The translations under genes and the position numbers were made by a program. Below, one piece after another: positions 39,677-48,430 of a stretch of DNA of 64,000 nucleotides. The notes under the pieces are model-generated. The model had not been told where the DNA came from. It saw only the letters and a program-made list of their open reading frames with translations, and ran no database searches. The stretch's first letter is position 1. The number at the start of each line of letters is the position of its first letter. Location: the NCBI RefSeq assembly GCF_017921815.1, contig NZ_JAGEMM010000001.1:992001-1056000 (forward strand). Direction: 5' to 3'. The stretch comes from Microvirga antarctica (GTDB lineage Bacteria > Pseudomonadota > Alphaproteobacteria > Rhizobiales > Beijerinckiaceae).

Positions 39677-40612
39677 ATGCCGCTCAGCCATGCCTCTGAT
39701 GGTGTTTACGCCATCGCTCCGACCCCTTTTCACGACGATGGCCGCATCGACGAGGTCTCCCTCGATCGCATGACGGACTTTTATGTCGATGCCGGCTGCA
39801 CCGGTATCACGGTGCTGGGCATCATGGGCGAGGCGCCCAAGCTGGACGCGCAGGAAGCGCTGAGCATCGCCACACGCATGATCAAGCGGGCGACCTCGAT
39901 ACCGATCGTGGTGGGCGTATCCTCCCCCGGCTTCGCGGCCATGCGCGCGCTCACCCATCATGTGATGGATCAGGGCGCTGCCGGGGTGATGATCGCGCCG
40001 CCACCGACCCTGCGGACTGACGATCAGATCATCGGCTACTTCCGCCAGGCCGTGGCGGCGATCGGGACCGACGTCCCTTGGGTCCTCCAGGATTATCCGC
40101 TAACCCTGAGCGTCGTGATGACCCCCAACGTGATCCGGCGGATCATCGAGGAGAACCCGTCCTGCGTGATGCTGAAGCACGAGGATTGGCCGGGCCTGGA
40201 GAAAATCACCACCCTCCGCAAGTTCCAGAGCGAAGGGCAGATGCGTCCGATTTCGATCCTGACCGGAAACGGCGCCTTGTTCCTCGATTTCGAGATGGAG
40301 CGCGGGGCCGACGGCGCCATGACGGGCTACGCCTTCCCGGACATGCTGGTCGACGTGGTCAAGCTGTCCAAGGACGGTGAGCGCGACGCCGCGCACGATC
40401 TCTATGATGCCCACCTGCCGCTGATCCGCTACGAGCAGCAGCAGGGCGTGGGCCTGGCTGTGCGCAAATACGTCATGAAGCGCCGTGGAATCTTGGCCAG
40501 CGACGCCCAGCGGGCCCCGAGCCTTGGTATCACCCCACAGGCCATCCAAGAGGTAGAATACCTTCTGTCGCGGGTTGGCCGGACCGACAAGCGGGCCCTT
40601 ATCGGCCGCTGA
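39677..40612 (+). CDS. Dihydrodipicolinate synthase/N-acetylneuraminate lyase family aldolase
   Basis: TIM-barrel class I aldolase of 311 residues (ATG at 39677 after GAGAGAACG; GTG 39656 and ATG 39665 are alternatives). The Schiff-base lysine is in CVMLKHEDW, the proton-relay tyrosine in VLQDYPLTL, and the pyruvate-binding region GITVLGIMGEAPKLDAQE replaces the usual GTTGE with GIMGEA. True DapA is usually ~290 residues and has GTTGES, so this is more likely a sugar-acid or keto-acid aldolase/dehydratase. The adjacent divergent LysR gene points to a catabolic, inducible role. Confidence 0.88.
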   Translation: MPLSHASDGVYAIAPTPFHDDGRIDEVSLDRMTDFYVDAGCTGITVLGIMGEAPKLDAQEALSIATRMIKRATSIPIVVGVSSPGFAAMRALTHHVMDQGAAGVMIAPPPTLRTDDQIIGYFRQAVAAIGTDVPWVLQDYPLTLSVVMTPNVIRRIIEENPSCVMLKHEDWPGLEKITTLRKFQSEGQMRPISILTGNGALFLDFEMERGADGAMTGYAFPDMLVDVVKLSKDGERDAAHDLYDAHLPLIRYEQQQGVGLAVRKYVMKRRGILASDAQRAPSLGITPQAIQEVEYLLSRVGRTDKRALIGR

Positions 40613-40622
40613 GCCTGTTTTC

Positions 40623-40653
40623 GCCATCGGCCGGCAGTTTGCTGGCCGATGGC
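40623..40653 (+). terminator. Strong hairpin after the aldolase gene
   Basis: GCCATCGGCC (40623-40632) pairs perfectly with GGCCGATGGC (40644-40653); the inner GGCAGTTTGCT extends the stem further. It starts 11 bases after the aldolase stop and separates it from the MarR operon. No T-run follows, so termination is likely but not certain to be Rho-independent. Confidence 0.6.
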
Positions 40654-40705
40654 CCGACACTTCGTCGCACTCCCCTGCCCTGGCCAACCCCTTGCCGCGA
40701 CGGCG

Positions 40706-40741
40706 TAGCACCTCTATATCGCCCTTATCATTAGGGTGCTA
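40706..40741 (+). promoter_or_regulatory. Inverted repeat at the MarR operon promoter
   Basis: TAGCACC (40706-40712) and GGTGCTA (40735-40741) form a perfect inverted repeat ending five bases before the marR start codon; a second, inner repeat CCCT/AGGG lies at 40722-40736. The right arm occupies the place of a Shine-Dalgarno site, which is otherwise missing. It is a good candidate for the autoregulatory operator of the MarR protein it precedes. Confidence 0.55.
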
Positions 40742-40746
40742 TCTAT

Positions 40747-41217
40747 ATGACCACTACACGTATCGCCTCGTCGGCGGATGCGAGGGCGCTGTTTATTGAC
40801 GAGCTCACCAAGGTCAGCCGGAAATTGCGGACCCTGTTCGACGCCCGCGTGCGGCGCATCGGCCTGACCCTGTCACGCGCCCGCTGCCTGCGACACCTCA
40901 TGCAGGCTGATCGCATGACACAGACCGAGCTGGCGGATGCTCTCGAAATCGAAAATCCCACGCTCGTGCGCCTGCTCGACGGCCTGGAGAAACAGAACCT
41001 GATCGAGCGCTGCCCGGTCGACGGGGACAGGCGGGCGAAACACATCGCGCTCACCGCTTTCGGCCGCGCCCAGGCTGAAGAGATCACCCGGATTGCGGGC
41101 GAAGTCCGCGTCGAAATCTTGCGTGACCTTTCCGAAGCAGACCTGCTCGCAAGCATCGAGGTGTTCCGCCATATCGGCGAGACTATCGAAGCCTGCCGCG
41201 CGGACATCCCCTCGTGA
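40747..41217 (+). CDS. MarR-family transcriptional regulator
   Basis: A 156-residue winged-helix repressor. MarR features: LFDARVRRIGLTLSRARCLRHLMQADRMTQTELADALEIENPTLVRLLDGLEKQNLIER in pieces, with the wing ..CPVDGDRRAKHIALTAFG (D-x-R-x-K). A dimerisation helix follows. Its stop overlaps the GTG start of the MFS gene, so it is co-transcribed with the exporter it most likely represses. It probably senses a toxic compound exported by that pump. There is no clear ribosome site, and the mRNA may be nearly leaderless. Confidence 0.92.
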   Translation: MTTTRIASSADARALFIDELTKVSRKLRTLFDARVRRIGLTLSRARCLRHLMQADRMTQTELADALEIENPTLVRLLDGLEKQNLIERCPVDGDRRAKHIALTAFGRAQAEEITRIAGEVRVEILRDLSEADLLASIEVFRHIGETIEACRADIPS

Positions 41218-42836
41218 GCGCCTCCGCCCAACCGGCTCCTGCGCAGGCTGCGGTCGCACCGGTCCCGATGTCGCCGCTCCGGGCGGGCTGCTACATGCTC
41301 GCTGCTGTCCTGCTGGCCCTGACCCAGGGACTTGGCATGAACTTGATCTCGGCGAACCTGCCGCAGATCCAGGGAAGCCTCGGCGCCACCACCACCGAAG
41401 CGACATGGCTCGTGGCCGTCTACATGGCTCCGAACGTGAGCCTGTCGCTGATGCTGATCAAGATCAGAACGCAGTTCGGCCTGCGTAACTTCGCCGAGAT
41501 CGGCATCCTGGCCTTCGTCATGGTCGCGTTCATGCATCTCTTCGTGAACGATCTGCAATCGGCTCTCATCGTCCGCTTTTTTAGCGGCATTGCGGCGGCG
41601 CCGTTGTCGAGCCTTGGCTTTCTCTACATGCTGGAGCCGTTCCCCCCGGCGAAGAAGATGAATGTCGGCCTTTGCCTTGCCCTGACGAACATCTCGCTCG
41701 GCGCGCCGATCGCCCGCCTGATCTCCCCGGCCCTCCTCGACATTGCCCAGTGGCATGGCCTTTATCTGATGGAGATCGCAATCGCCCTGATGGCTTTTGG
41801 CGCCGTCTATCTGCTGCCGCTGTCGCCCCAGCCGCGCGCGAAAGTGATTCACTGGCTCGACATCGTCAGTTATCTCTTCATCGCAGTAGGCTTTGGCCTC
41901 GTCGCAGCGACGCTTGTGCTGGGTCGTCTGTATTGGTGGACGGAGGCACCGTGGCTTGGCGAGATGCTGGCCGTCGCCGTCGTGTCGCTGACATGCGCGG
42001 CGGTCATCGAACTCAACCGCAAAAGCCCGCTTCTCGATATTCGTTGGCTCGCCAGCCGCGAGGTGCTGCATTTCACCGCCGCCCTTCTCATCTTTCGCAT
42101 CGTGCTGTCCGAGCAGACGAGCGGAGCCTATGGGTTCTTTCAGATTCTCGGATTGCAGAACGAGCAGTTATCCGTCCTCACCTGGGTGATCCTCGCCGCG
42201 ACGATTGTGGGCGGTATCGCCTGTGCGGCCATTATCAAGCCGGGACGAGAGCCTGCCATTCATATGGTGGCCCTGTCGATGCTGATCGTCGGCGCTCTTC
42301 TCGACAGCCGCGCCACGAACCTCACCCGACCCGCACAGATGTATGTGAGCCAGGGAATGATTGCCTTCGCCGGAGCGCTGTTCCTGCCTCCCGCCATGGC
42401 CTCAGGCCTCACCTCGGCCCTGAAAAAGGGTCCGCAATACATCTTGAGTTTTATCATCGTGTTTCTGACGACGCAGAGCATCGGCGGCGTCTTCGGCTCG
42501 GCCATCGTCGGGACTTTCGTCACGTGGCGCGAGAAAATCCACTCGCATGCGCTTGTCGAGCATATCGCGCTGACCGATCCCGTCGTGGCGCGACAGGTCA
42601 GCCAACTGGCGGGCGCCTATGGCCGCATCATCACGGACAAGACTGTGCTCGATGCCGAGGGCCTTGCGCTTCTCGCCCAGCAGGCGACCCGCGAAGCCAA
42701 CGTCCTTGCCTACAATGACGCCTTCACGCTGATCGCCGTGATCGGCGCGATCGCCCTCGCTGCCCTGATTGCCCACGTGACATTCGGCGCTTTCGCCAAG
42801 CGCATGTCGTCTTCACCCCACCCTGCTGTTTCATAA
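41214..42836 (+). CDS. EmrB-like MFS transporter (DHA2, 14 helices)
   Basis: Proton-driven drug exporter of 540 residues with about 14 transmembrane segments. It opens with CYMLAAVLLALTQGLGMNLISANLPQIQGSLGATTTEATWLVAVYMAPNVS in pieces, the DHA2 pattern of helix 1 plus the helix-1/2 loop (T-E-A-T-W). A large periplasmic loop precedes the last helix (TWREKIHSHALVEHIAL...), as in EmrB relatives that work with an EmrA adaptor. The start is a GTG that overlaps the marR stop. Substrate unknown. Confidence 0.92.
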   Translation: MSASAQPAPAQAAVAPVPMSPLRAGCYMLAAVLLALTQGLGMNLISANLPQIQGSLGATTTEATWLVAVYMAPNVSLSLMLIKIRTQFGLRNFAEIGILAFVMVAFMHLFVNDLQSALIVRFFSGIAAAPLSSLGFLYMLEPFPPAKKMNVGLCLALTNISLGAPIARLISPALLDIAQWHGLYLMEIAIALMAFGAVYLLPLSPQPRAKVIHWLDIVSYLFIAVGFGLVAATLVLGRLYWWTEAPWLGEMLAVAVVSLTCAAVIELNRKSPLLDIRWLASREVLHFTAALLIFRIVLSEQTSGAYGFFQILGLQNEQLSVLTWVILAATIVGGIACAAIIKPGREPAIHMVALSMLIVGALLDSRATNLTRPAQMYVSQGMIAFAGALFLPPAMASGLTSALKKGPQYILSFIIVFLTTQSIGGVFGSAIVGTFVTWREKIHSHALVEHIALTDPVVARQVSQLAGAYGRIITDKTVLDAEGLALLAQQATREANVLAYNDAFTLIAVIGAIALAALIAHVTFGAFAKRMSSSPHPAVS

Positions 42837-42851
42837 GTCCAGCTGACCATC

Positions 42852-43915
42852 ATGCCCAAATTCTTCAGATCGACCGCCACCCTCATCGCCTGCCTGTTTG
42901 GTCTGGGCGGCCTCACGCTCGTTCTTTACGCGTGGCGATTGCCGCCTTTCACCAGTGCGGTTGAAACGACGGAGAATGCCTATGTGCGCGGGCAAGTCGT
43001 CGTGATCAGCCCCCAGCTTGCGGGCTATGTGGTGTCTGTTCCGGTGCAGGATTACCAGGCAGTGAAAGCGGGCCAGTTGTTGGTGCAGATTGACGACCGG
43101 ATCTTCGAGCAGAAACTGCAGCAGGCGAAGGCAACGCTGGCGGGCCAGAGGGCGGCACTCGCCAATTCCGAGCAGAAGCGCCGGTCCGATGAGGCGCGCA
43201 TCGCATCAAGCCAGGCGCAGGTCGACAGTGCGCATGCGGCACTCACGGCTGCGCAGGCCAACTGGAGTCGGATCGAACCTCTCCTTGAGCGCGGTGTCTC
43301 GCTCAGAGCCAGGCCGATGTAAGCCGGTCGGCGCGCGATCAGGCGACCGCGGCGGTCAGTCAGGCGGAAGCCGCGCTGGAGGTTTCGCGCCAGGATCTTG
43401 CGGCGACGATCGTCAGCCGCCAGTCGCTGGAGGCAGCCGTGGCAGGCGCCGAAGCCGCGGTTCATCTGGCCGAAATCGATCTCCAGAACACGCGGATTGT
43501 CGCGCCGGAGGACGGCCGGCTCGGCGAAGTCGGCGCGCGTCTCGGTCAATATGTGTCGGCCGGCACGCAGTTGCTCGCGCTCGTACCCAAGCGGTTCTGG
43601 GTCGTGGCGAACTTCAAGGAGACACAGCTCTCCGGGATGAAAGTCGGTCAGCCAGCGACCTTCGTCGTCGACGCCCTCCCCGACGAAAAGCTCCATGGCC
43701 GCGTCGAGCGCTTCTCCCCCGCGACCGGATCGGAGTTCAGCGTGCTGAAGGCGGACAACGCCACCGGCAATTTCACGAAAGTCGCTCAGCGGCTGCCGGT
43801 ACGTATCGCCATCGATGACGGGCAGGATCTCGCAAACCGCCTTGCCCCGGGCATGTCCGTTGTGGTGAGCATCGACACGCGGGCCAAGCCGGGCCAGCGC
43901 ACGGCGGCCCAGTGA
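42852..43915 (+). pseudogene. EmrA/HlyD-like membrane-fusion adaptor, frameshifted
   Basis: Would connect the MFS exporter to an outer-membrane channel. The first segment (42852 to ~43300) has the anchor helix LIACLFGLGGLTLVLYAWRL, ENAYVRGQVVVISPQLAGYV and the start of the coiled coil, then runs into a stop at 43320-43322. The second segment continues in the frame one base off (SQADVSRSARDQ..., NTRIVAPEDGRLGEVGARLGQYV, through 43915) and restores a complete HlyD protein. One missing base near 43295-43305 accounts for it. As in metF the flanks look undecayed. It follows the MFS gene by 15 bases. Confidence 0.88.
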
Positions 43916-43921
43916 AGGGGC

Positions 43922-44155
43922 CTAACGCCGGAACCTTTGGAAGATGTAGTAGCCTTGGGCGCGGATCGCCTCGGCAACCGCTACGTCGCCGAACCCGCCC
44001 TCGGCCAGTCGTTTCCCGTCAATCCTGCCGGTGAACTCCCAGACGGGCGCCTCGAGAAAGACCGGCACTGGCCGCTCTTCCGGGACAGCGCAGCGGATAT
44101 CCGGCGCGTCGCGGCGGCAGAAGACATTGAAGGCGTGAGGGGTGTTGTCGATCAT
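43922..44155 (-). CDS. Small protein of unknown function, possible member of the Anbu operon
   Basis: A 77-residue soluble protein that I do not recognise. It has no signal peptide or membrane helix; two cysteines (13, 22) lie near the N-terminus, and the end is Tyr/Phe/Arg-rich (GYYIFQRFRR). Strongly GC-biased third codon positions in its frame support a real gene. It is read in the same direction as anbu, 63 bases after that gene's stop, and ends six bases from the converging adaptor gene. Whether it belongs to the Anbu system is open. A GGAG lies 11 bases before the ATG. Confidence 0.62.
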   Translation of the reverse strand: MIDNTPHAFNVFCRRDAPDIRCAVPEERPVPVFLEAPVWEFTGRIDGKRLAEGGFGDVAVAEAIRAQGYYIFQRFRR

Positions 44156-44218
44156 GGGCCAGAACTCCAGGCGACTGGGACCGCCCGGGCAGACCGTCCC
44201 GCGACAGCCCGATAGCTC

Positions 44219-44968
44219 TCAGAATCCCTCCGCCGCATAGGGCGGACGGGGGATCGCCTGATGGGCGGCCCGGAGAGCGGAAGACCAGCGGTCGCGGAGA
44301 TCACGGAAATAGGGCTCGTCCTCTTCAATACGATATCGGATGTCCGCCCTAAGCGTGTCGCGCTTGGCGACCACGATGTCGATCGGCAATCCGACTCCAA
44401 GATTGGACTTCAACGTGGAGTCCATGGAGATGAGCCCGAGTTTTAGCGCCTCGACCAGCGCAGTGTCGTGCGAAATGGCACGATCGAGGATCGGCTTGCC
44501 ATATTTAGGCTCCCCGATCTGCAGAAACGGCGTGTCCTCGGTCGCCTCGATGGCATTCCCGGCCGAATAAATCTGAAAAAGGCGCATCTCGCCCTCTGCA
44601 ATCTGGCCGCCAAGCAGGATCGTCACGTCGAACGACATGTGGCGGAGTTCCATGTCGGCCCCGTCCGTCCCATAGACTTGGCGGATCGCCCGCCCGACGA
44701 GCCTGGCTGCCCTCACCATGGTGGGCACGGTCAGAAGTGTCTCGATCTCCTGCGTCTGCGGATCCTCAATTCCCTCGGACAGAACAGACAGCACAGATTG
44801 GCTGATCGACAAATTGCCCGCCGTCGACAGCGTAATGACCCGCTCGCCCGGAACCTCGAAGATGTGAAGCTTGCGGAAAATCGCGATGTTGTCGACGCCC
44901 GCATTGGTGCGGGTGTCGGCGATCATGACGAGCCCTTCCCGGACGAGAATTCCGACGCAATAGGTCAT
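44219..44968 (-). CDS. anbu: Anbu proteasome-like peptidase (ancestral beta subunit)
   Basis: Ntn-hydrolase related to HslV and 20S proteasome beta subunits. From the ATG at 44968 (GGAG eight bases upstream) it has 249 residues. MTYCVG at the start is the Anbu hallmark: after Met removal Thr1 would be the nucleophile, with Asp17 (IADTRTNAG) and the lysine of FRKLH in the expected places. A frame extension to 45013 would bury Thr1 and is therefore rejected. Anbu enzymes form open-helical or ring assemblies without a known unfoldase, and their substrates are unknown. Neighbours upstream are the transglutaminase-like, alpha-E and ATP-grasp genes, the standard cluster. Confidence 0.95.
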   Translation of the reverse strand: MTYCVGILVREGLVMIADTRTNAGVDNIAIFRKLHIFEVPGERVITLSTAGNLSISQSVLSVLSEGIEDPQTQEIETLLTVPTMVRAARLVGRAIRQVYGTDGADMELRHMSFDVTILLGGQIAEGEMRLFQIYSAGNAIEATEDTPFLQIGEPKYGKPILDRAISHDTALVEALKLGLISMDSTLKSNLGVGLPIDIVVAKRDTLRADIRYRIEEDEPYFRDLRDRWSSALRAAHQAIPRPPYAAEGF

Positions 44969-45015
44969 GGGAGTCGCTCCAGACGATCGTTGAACGCGTT
45001 GCCGTTGGGGCATGT

Positions 45016-45837
45016 CTATGCCTGAGATTGCTGGCCTGCGCTTTCAATCCTCAGGGAGACATCGAGCGCTTCACGAGAGATCCCGTAATAGCTGCCTCTG
45101 ACGGGAGCCGCATCAAGATAATCGAGCCCGGTGGCGAGACGGACATAGTGCTGGGTCGCGCAGACGCCGTTGGTGGGATCGAAGCTGACCCAACCGAGAT
45201 CCTCGATATAGGCCTCGGCCCAAGCGTGACCGGCATCCTGCTGTTCCTGGTCAGCCTTGTGCAGGTATCCCGACACGTACCGGGCCGGCATGCCCGCGTG
45301 CCGAGCGGCCGCGAGAAAAATGTGGGTGAAGTCCTGGCAAACCCCGTGCCCGGCAGCAAAGGCCTCGCCGGCGGATGTGGTGGCGGTGGTGGCGCCGGTG
45401 TCAAACGTCAGCCGGTCGAGGAGCGCACCCATCAGCACGTGCCCCTTTTCGAGGGGAGAGGCGAGATGCCCGATCGCCGAGTCGGCAAAATCCCGCATGG
45501 CAGAGTCGATTTCGGTCAGGGCCGTGCCGCGCAGGTAGAACTTCTCGGGAAAACGCTCGGGCGCACCTCGGACGATGCCATCGAGCTCGGTCGTCACGAC
45601 TTCGCCCACGACTTTCAGTCCGATGTGATCGATTGGCCCCGACGCGTAGAGGCTGTGCATGACGTTGCCATACCAATCCTCGCGCCTGATCAGCCGTCCG
45701 CCGCAATCGGTCTCGATGGACCAGGAGATGACCCGCTGCCCGTCATGCCCCCGCGGAGTGAGCCGGAGCAGCTGCATCGCCGCGTTGACGGGCTCGCTGT
45801 AGGTGTAAGTCGTGTCGTGAGAGATCCGGATACGCAT
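45016..45837 (-). CDS. Transglutaminase-like cysteine peptidase of the Anbu cluster
   Basis: A 273-residue protein with an N-terminal bacterial transglutaminase-like beta domain (MRIRISHDTTYTYSEPV, family PF08379) and a papain-fold core. The catalytic triad is intact: Cys167 (GHGVCQDFTH), His204 (DAGHAWAEAY) and Asp220 (WVSFDPTNG). Prokaryotic members are thought to be peptidases or amidases rather than cross-linkers. It lies 47 bases upstream of anbu and only three bases after the alpha-E gene. Confidence 0.93.
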   Translation of the reverse strand: MRIRISHDTTYTYSEPVNAAMQLLRLTPRGHDGQRVISWSIETDCGGRLIRREDWYGNVMHSLYASGPIDHIGLKVVGEVVTTELDGIVRGAPERFPEKFYLRGTALTEIDSAMRDFADSAIGHLASPLEKGHVLMGALLDRLTFDTGATTATTSAGEAFAAGHGVCQDFTHIFLAAARHAGMPARYVSGYLHKADQEQQDAGHAWAEAYIEDLGWVSFDPTNGVCATQHYVRLATGLDYLDAAPVRGSYYGISREALDVSLRIESAGQQSQA

Positions 45838-45840
45838 GGA

Positions 45841-46785
45841 TCAACAGAGATACTGGCTGGTGATCGAATGACCCAGCCGGTTGTTCTCATCAATGAAGTC
45901 CTGCAGGAATTCGTGCAGGCCGTCCTGGAAGATATCGTCGATCGTCCGGTTCGTCAGGCGCGCGTGGGCGGAGCGCGCGAGCTTCTGAGACGGCCCCGTT
46001 GTCCCGTAGCGATGCGCGATGTCGTCGAGATGGCTGGACAGGGCCGCATAGCAGGCTGCAAGCGAGCGAGGCATTTCCTGCCTGAGAATGAGAAGATCCG
46101 CCACCAACCAGGGCCTCAGGTTCTGGTGATAGACCCACTGATAGCTCACCAGCGCCGAGACCGACCGGAGAATGGCCGCCCACTGATAATAGTCGATCCC
46201 GCCGCCGACTTCGGCGTCTTTCGGAAGCAGCACATGATACTTCACGTCGAGCACGCGCGCCGTGTTGTCCGCACGCTCCACATAGACTCCAAGACGCGAG
46301 AACCAATACGCATCGTTGCGCAGCATGGTGCGCATGGCAGAGCCGTCGTAACGCAGTGAGGTTTCCTTCACGAGATTGAGAAACCGGGGGAGATCCTGCA
46401 CGCGGATCTTCTGGACGTTCAGCCGCCGCAAATCCAGCCAGGCGGAGTTGATGGCTTCCCACATTTCCGACGTCAGGGCGCCGCGCACCGAGCGCGCATT
46501 CTGACGCGCCGTGTCGAAGCAGCATTGGATACTCGACGGATTGGCTTCCGAGAATGCCAGGAACTCGATGACCCGTTCAGGCGTCACCTCGTCGTAGACT
46601 TCCTTGAATTCCTCCATGGCGCCCGCTGTGATCAGGGCGGATTCCCATTCGTTGCTGTCAACGCCGTTGTAGGACAGCGGCATCGACGCCATGCGATAGG
46701 CAACGTCGAGCACGCGCGCGAGATTCTCCGCGCGCTCCACGTAGCGCGAAAGCCAGTAGAGACTGTCTGCATCACGGCTCAGCAC
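45841..46785 (-). CDS. Alpha-E domain protein of the Anbu cluster
   Basis: A 314-residue, all-helical protein of the alpha-E family (DUF403). It starts MLSRDADSLYWLSRYVERAENLARVLDV, the family signature, and repeats a related ..YWFSRLGVYVERADNTARVLDVKYH block around residue 160. There is no known catalytic site. Its gene is nearly always next to the circularly permuted ATP-grasp gene, so a role in substrate presentation for ligation has been proposed. Confidence 0.94.
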   Translation of the reverse strand: MLSRDADSLYWLSRYVERAENLARVLDVAYRMASMPLSYNGVDSNEWESALITAGAMEEFKEVYDEVTPERVIEFLAFSEANPSSIQCCFDTARQNARSVRGALTSEMWEAINSAWLDLRRLNVQKIRVQDLPRFLNLVKETSLRYDGSAMRTMLRNDAYWFSRLGVYVERADNTARVLDVKYHVLLPKDAEVGGGIDYYQWAAILRSVSALVSYQWVYHQNLRPWLVADLLILRQEMPRSLAACYAALSSHLDDIAHRYGTTGPSQKLARSAHARLTNRTIDDIFQDGLHEFLQDFIDENNRLGHSITSQYLC

Positions 46786-46810
46786 GCATCTGCTCCCGAT
46801 TGGTCGCCGT

Positions 46811-48235
46811 TCATTCGCTCAAGACCCACGTATCTTTCGTGCCCCCACCCTGACTGGAGTTCACGACGAGAGAACCTTCCTTCAGCGCCACACGGGTCAA
46901 GCCCCCCGGCACCATCCTCACGCCATCGCGGCCGGTCAGGACGAACGGCCGCAGATCCACGTGGCGGGGTGCGAGGCCGCTTTGGGTGAAGACGGGACTC
47001 GTCGACAGAGCCAGTGTGGGCTGCGCGACGTAATTGTCCGGATTGGCGCGGATCAGGCCGCGGAAATGCTCGCACATCTCTGTTGTGGAATGAGGACCCA
47101 CCAGCATGCCGTATCCACCCGACCCGTTGACCTGCTTGACCACCAGCTCGTGCAGGTTGTCCAAAACGTAGGACATCGACTCGCGCTCGCGGCAGCGCCA
47201 TGTGGGCACGTTTTTCAGGATCGGTTCTTCGCCCATGTAGAAGCGTACGATGTCCGGCACATAGCTATAGATGGCCTTGTCGTCGGCGACGCCCGTGCCG
47301 GGAGCGTTTGCAATCGTCACATTGCCCGCGCGGTAGGCCGCAATGAGGCCAGGAACGCCGAGCGCCGAATCCGGCCTGAACACCAGCGGATCGAGGAAGT
47401 CGTCGTCGAGCCGGCTGTAAATCACGTCGACGCGCTTGGGCCCTTCGGTGGTGCGCATATAGACCACCTCGTCGCGCACGACGAGGTCGCGCCCCTCGAC
47501 CAGTTCCACACCCATCCGGTCCGCCAGAAAGCTGTGCTCGTAATACGCGCTGTTGTAGGAACCGGGGGTCAGGAGCACCACCACGGGATCGGATGCGCTG
47601 CGCTCCGGCGCCACCGATTTCAGTGTCGCGAACAACTCGTCGACGTAGTTCTCGATCGGGCGAATGCGCTGCATCGCCATGAGGTCGGGAAACAGACGCA
47701 GCATCACCTCCCGGTTCTCCAGCATGTAGGAGACACCAGACGGGGTACGGAGGTTATCTTCGAGAACGTAAAAGTCCTGGTCGTCGACGCGCACCACGTC
47801 GATCCCCGCGACCTGAACGTAAATGCCGCCGCTGACCGCAAGGCCGTTCATCTGGGGCCGGTAATGGGGGTTCTGGAAGATGAGGTCCGGCGGCACGATG
47901 CCCGCGCGCAGGATCTCACGGGCGCCATAGATGTCCTTCAGGAACAGGTTGAGCGCCCTTGCCCGCTGCTCCAGCCCCCGTGACAGGTGCGCCCATTCGG
48001 GGCCGGACATGATGCGGGGGATGATGTCAAAGGGGATCAGCCGCTCCTCGGCCTCGGCATTGCCATAGACCGCGAACGTGATTCCAACCTTGCGGAACAG
48101 AAGCTCGGCCTCATCGCGCCGATGCTCGAGCAACTGTGGCGGGGCGGAACGCAACCAGCCTTCAAGCACGCGGTAGGCTTCCCGGGTCATCCCGTCGCTG
48201 CCGCTCATCTCATCGAATATGGATCTCGACGTCAC
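46811..48235 (-). CDS. Circularly permuted ATP-grasp ligase of the Anbu cluster
   Basis: A 474-residue predicted amide-bond (peptide) ligase. Segments typical of the CP_ATPgrasp family: QRARALNLFLKDIYGAREIL, ..GIDVVRVDDQDFYVLEDNLRTPSGVSYMLENRE, VVLLTPGSYNSAYYEHSFLADRMGVELVEGRDL, and VVKQVNGSGGYGMLVGPHST for the nucleotide-binding loop. The acidic VLEDN motif would bind Mg-ATP. It is the first gene of the cluster; about 195 bases with a hairpin separate it from the DUF930-like gene upstream. ATG 48235 is used; an internal ATG at 48208 (MSGSDGM) is also possible. Confidence 0.94.
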   Translation of the reverse strand: MTSRSIFDEMSGSDGMTREAYRVLEGWLRSAPPQLLEHRRDEAELLFRKVGITFAVYGNAEAEERLIPFDIIPRIMSGPEWAHLSRGLEQRARALNLFLKDIYGAREILRAGIVPPDLIFQNPHYRPQMNGLAVSGGIYVQVAGIDVVRVDDQDFYVLEDNLRTPSGVSYMLENREVMLRLFPDLMAMQRIRPIENYVDELFATLKSVAPERSASDPVVVLLTPGSYNSAYYEHSFLADRMGVELVEGRDLVVRDEVVYMRTTEGPKRVDVIYSRLDDDFLDPLVFRPDSALGVPGLIAAYRAGNVTIANAPGTGVADDKAIYSYVPDIVRFYMGEEPILKNVPTWRCRERESMSYVLDNLHELVVKQVNGSGGYGMLVGPHSTTEMCEHFRGLIRANPDNYVAQPTLALSTSPVFTQSGLAPRHVDLRPFVLTGRDGVRMVPGGLTRVALKEGSLVVNSSQGGGTKDTWVLSE

Positions 48236-48377
48236 CGTGTGGCCGTTCGCCTCCCGCGCTCTGTGAAATGAGCGTCTGACGACTAGGGTAGAGGGACAGA
48301 TCGGGTCAGCACAAGCGAAATCCCGTCTGCCTCAGAGGCAGGCGATGATCACAAAAGAGTCATGTGATGATGAAACG

Positions 48378-48402
48378 GGCGACCTCCGGTCCTTCGGTCG
48401 CC
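48378..48402 (-). terminator. Hairpin between the DUF930-like gene and the Anbu cluster
   Basis: GGCGACC (48378-48384) pairs with GGTCGCC (48396-48402) across an 11-base loop. On the minus strand it lies 29 bases after the DUF930-like stop and is followed by a moderately T-rich stretch (TTTCATCATC, then CTCTTTTG). It plausibly ends that transcript before the Anbu operon promoter. Confidence 0.5.
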
Positions 48403-48430
48403 GGGTGCAGGCCACTTTGAGCCCGAGGGC

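Noticed and set aside
40743..42071. A 442-codon minus-strand open frame
   Set aside because: It is antisense to the marR and MFS genes, with a composition typical of shadow frames.
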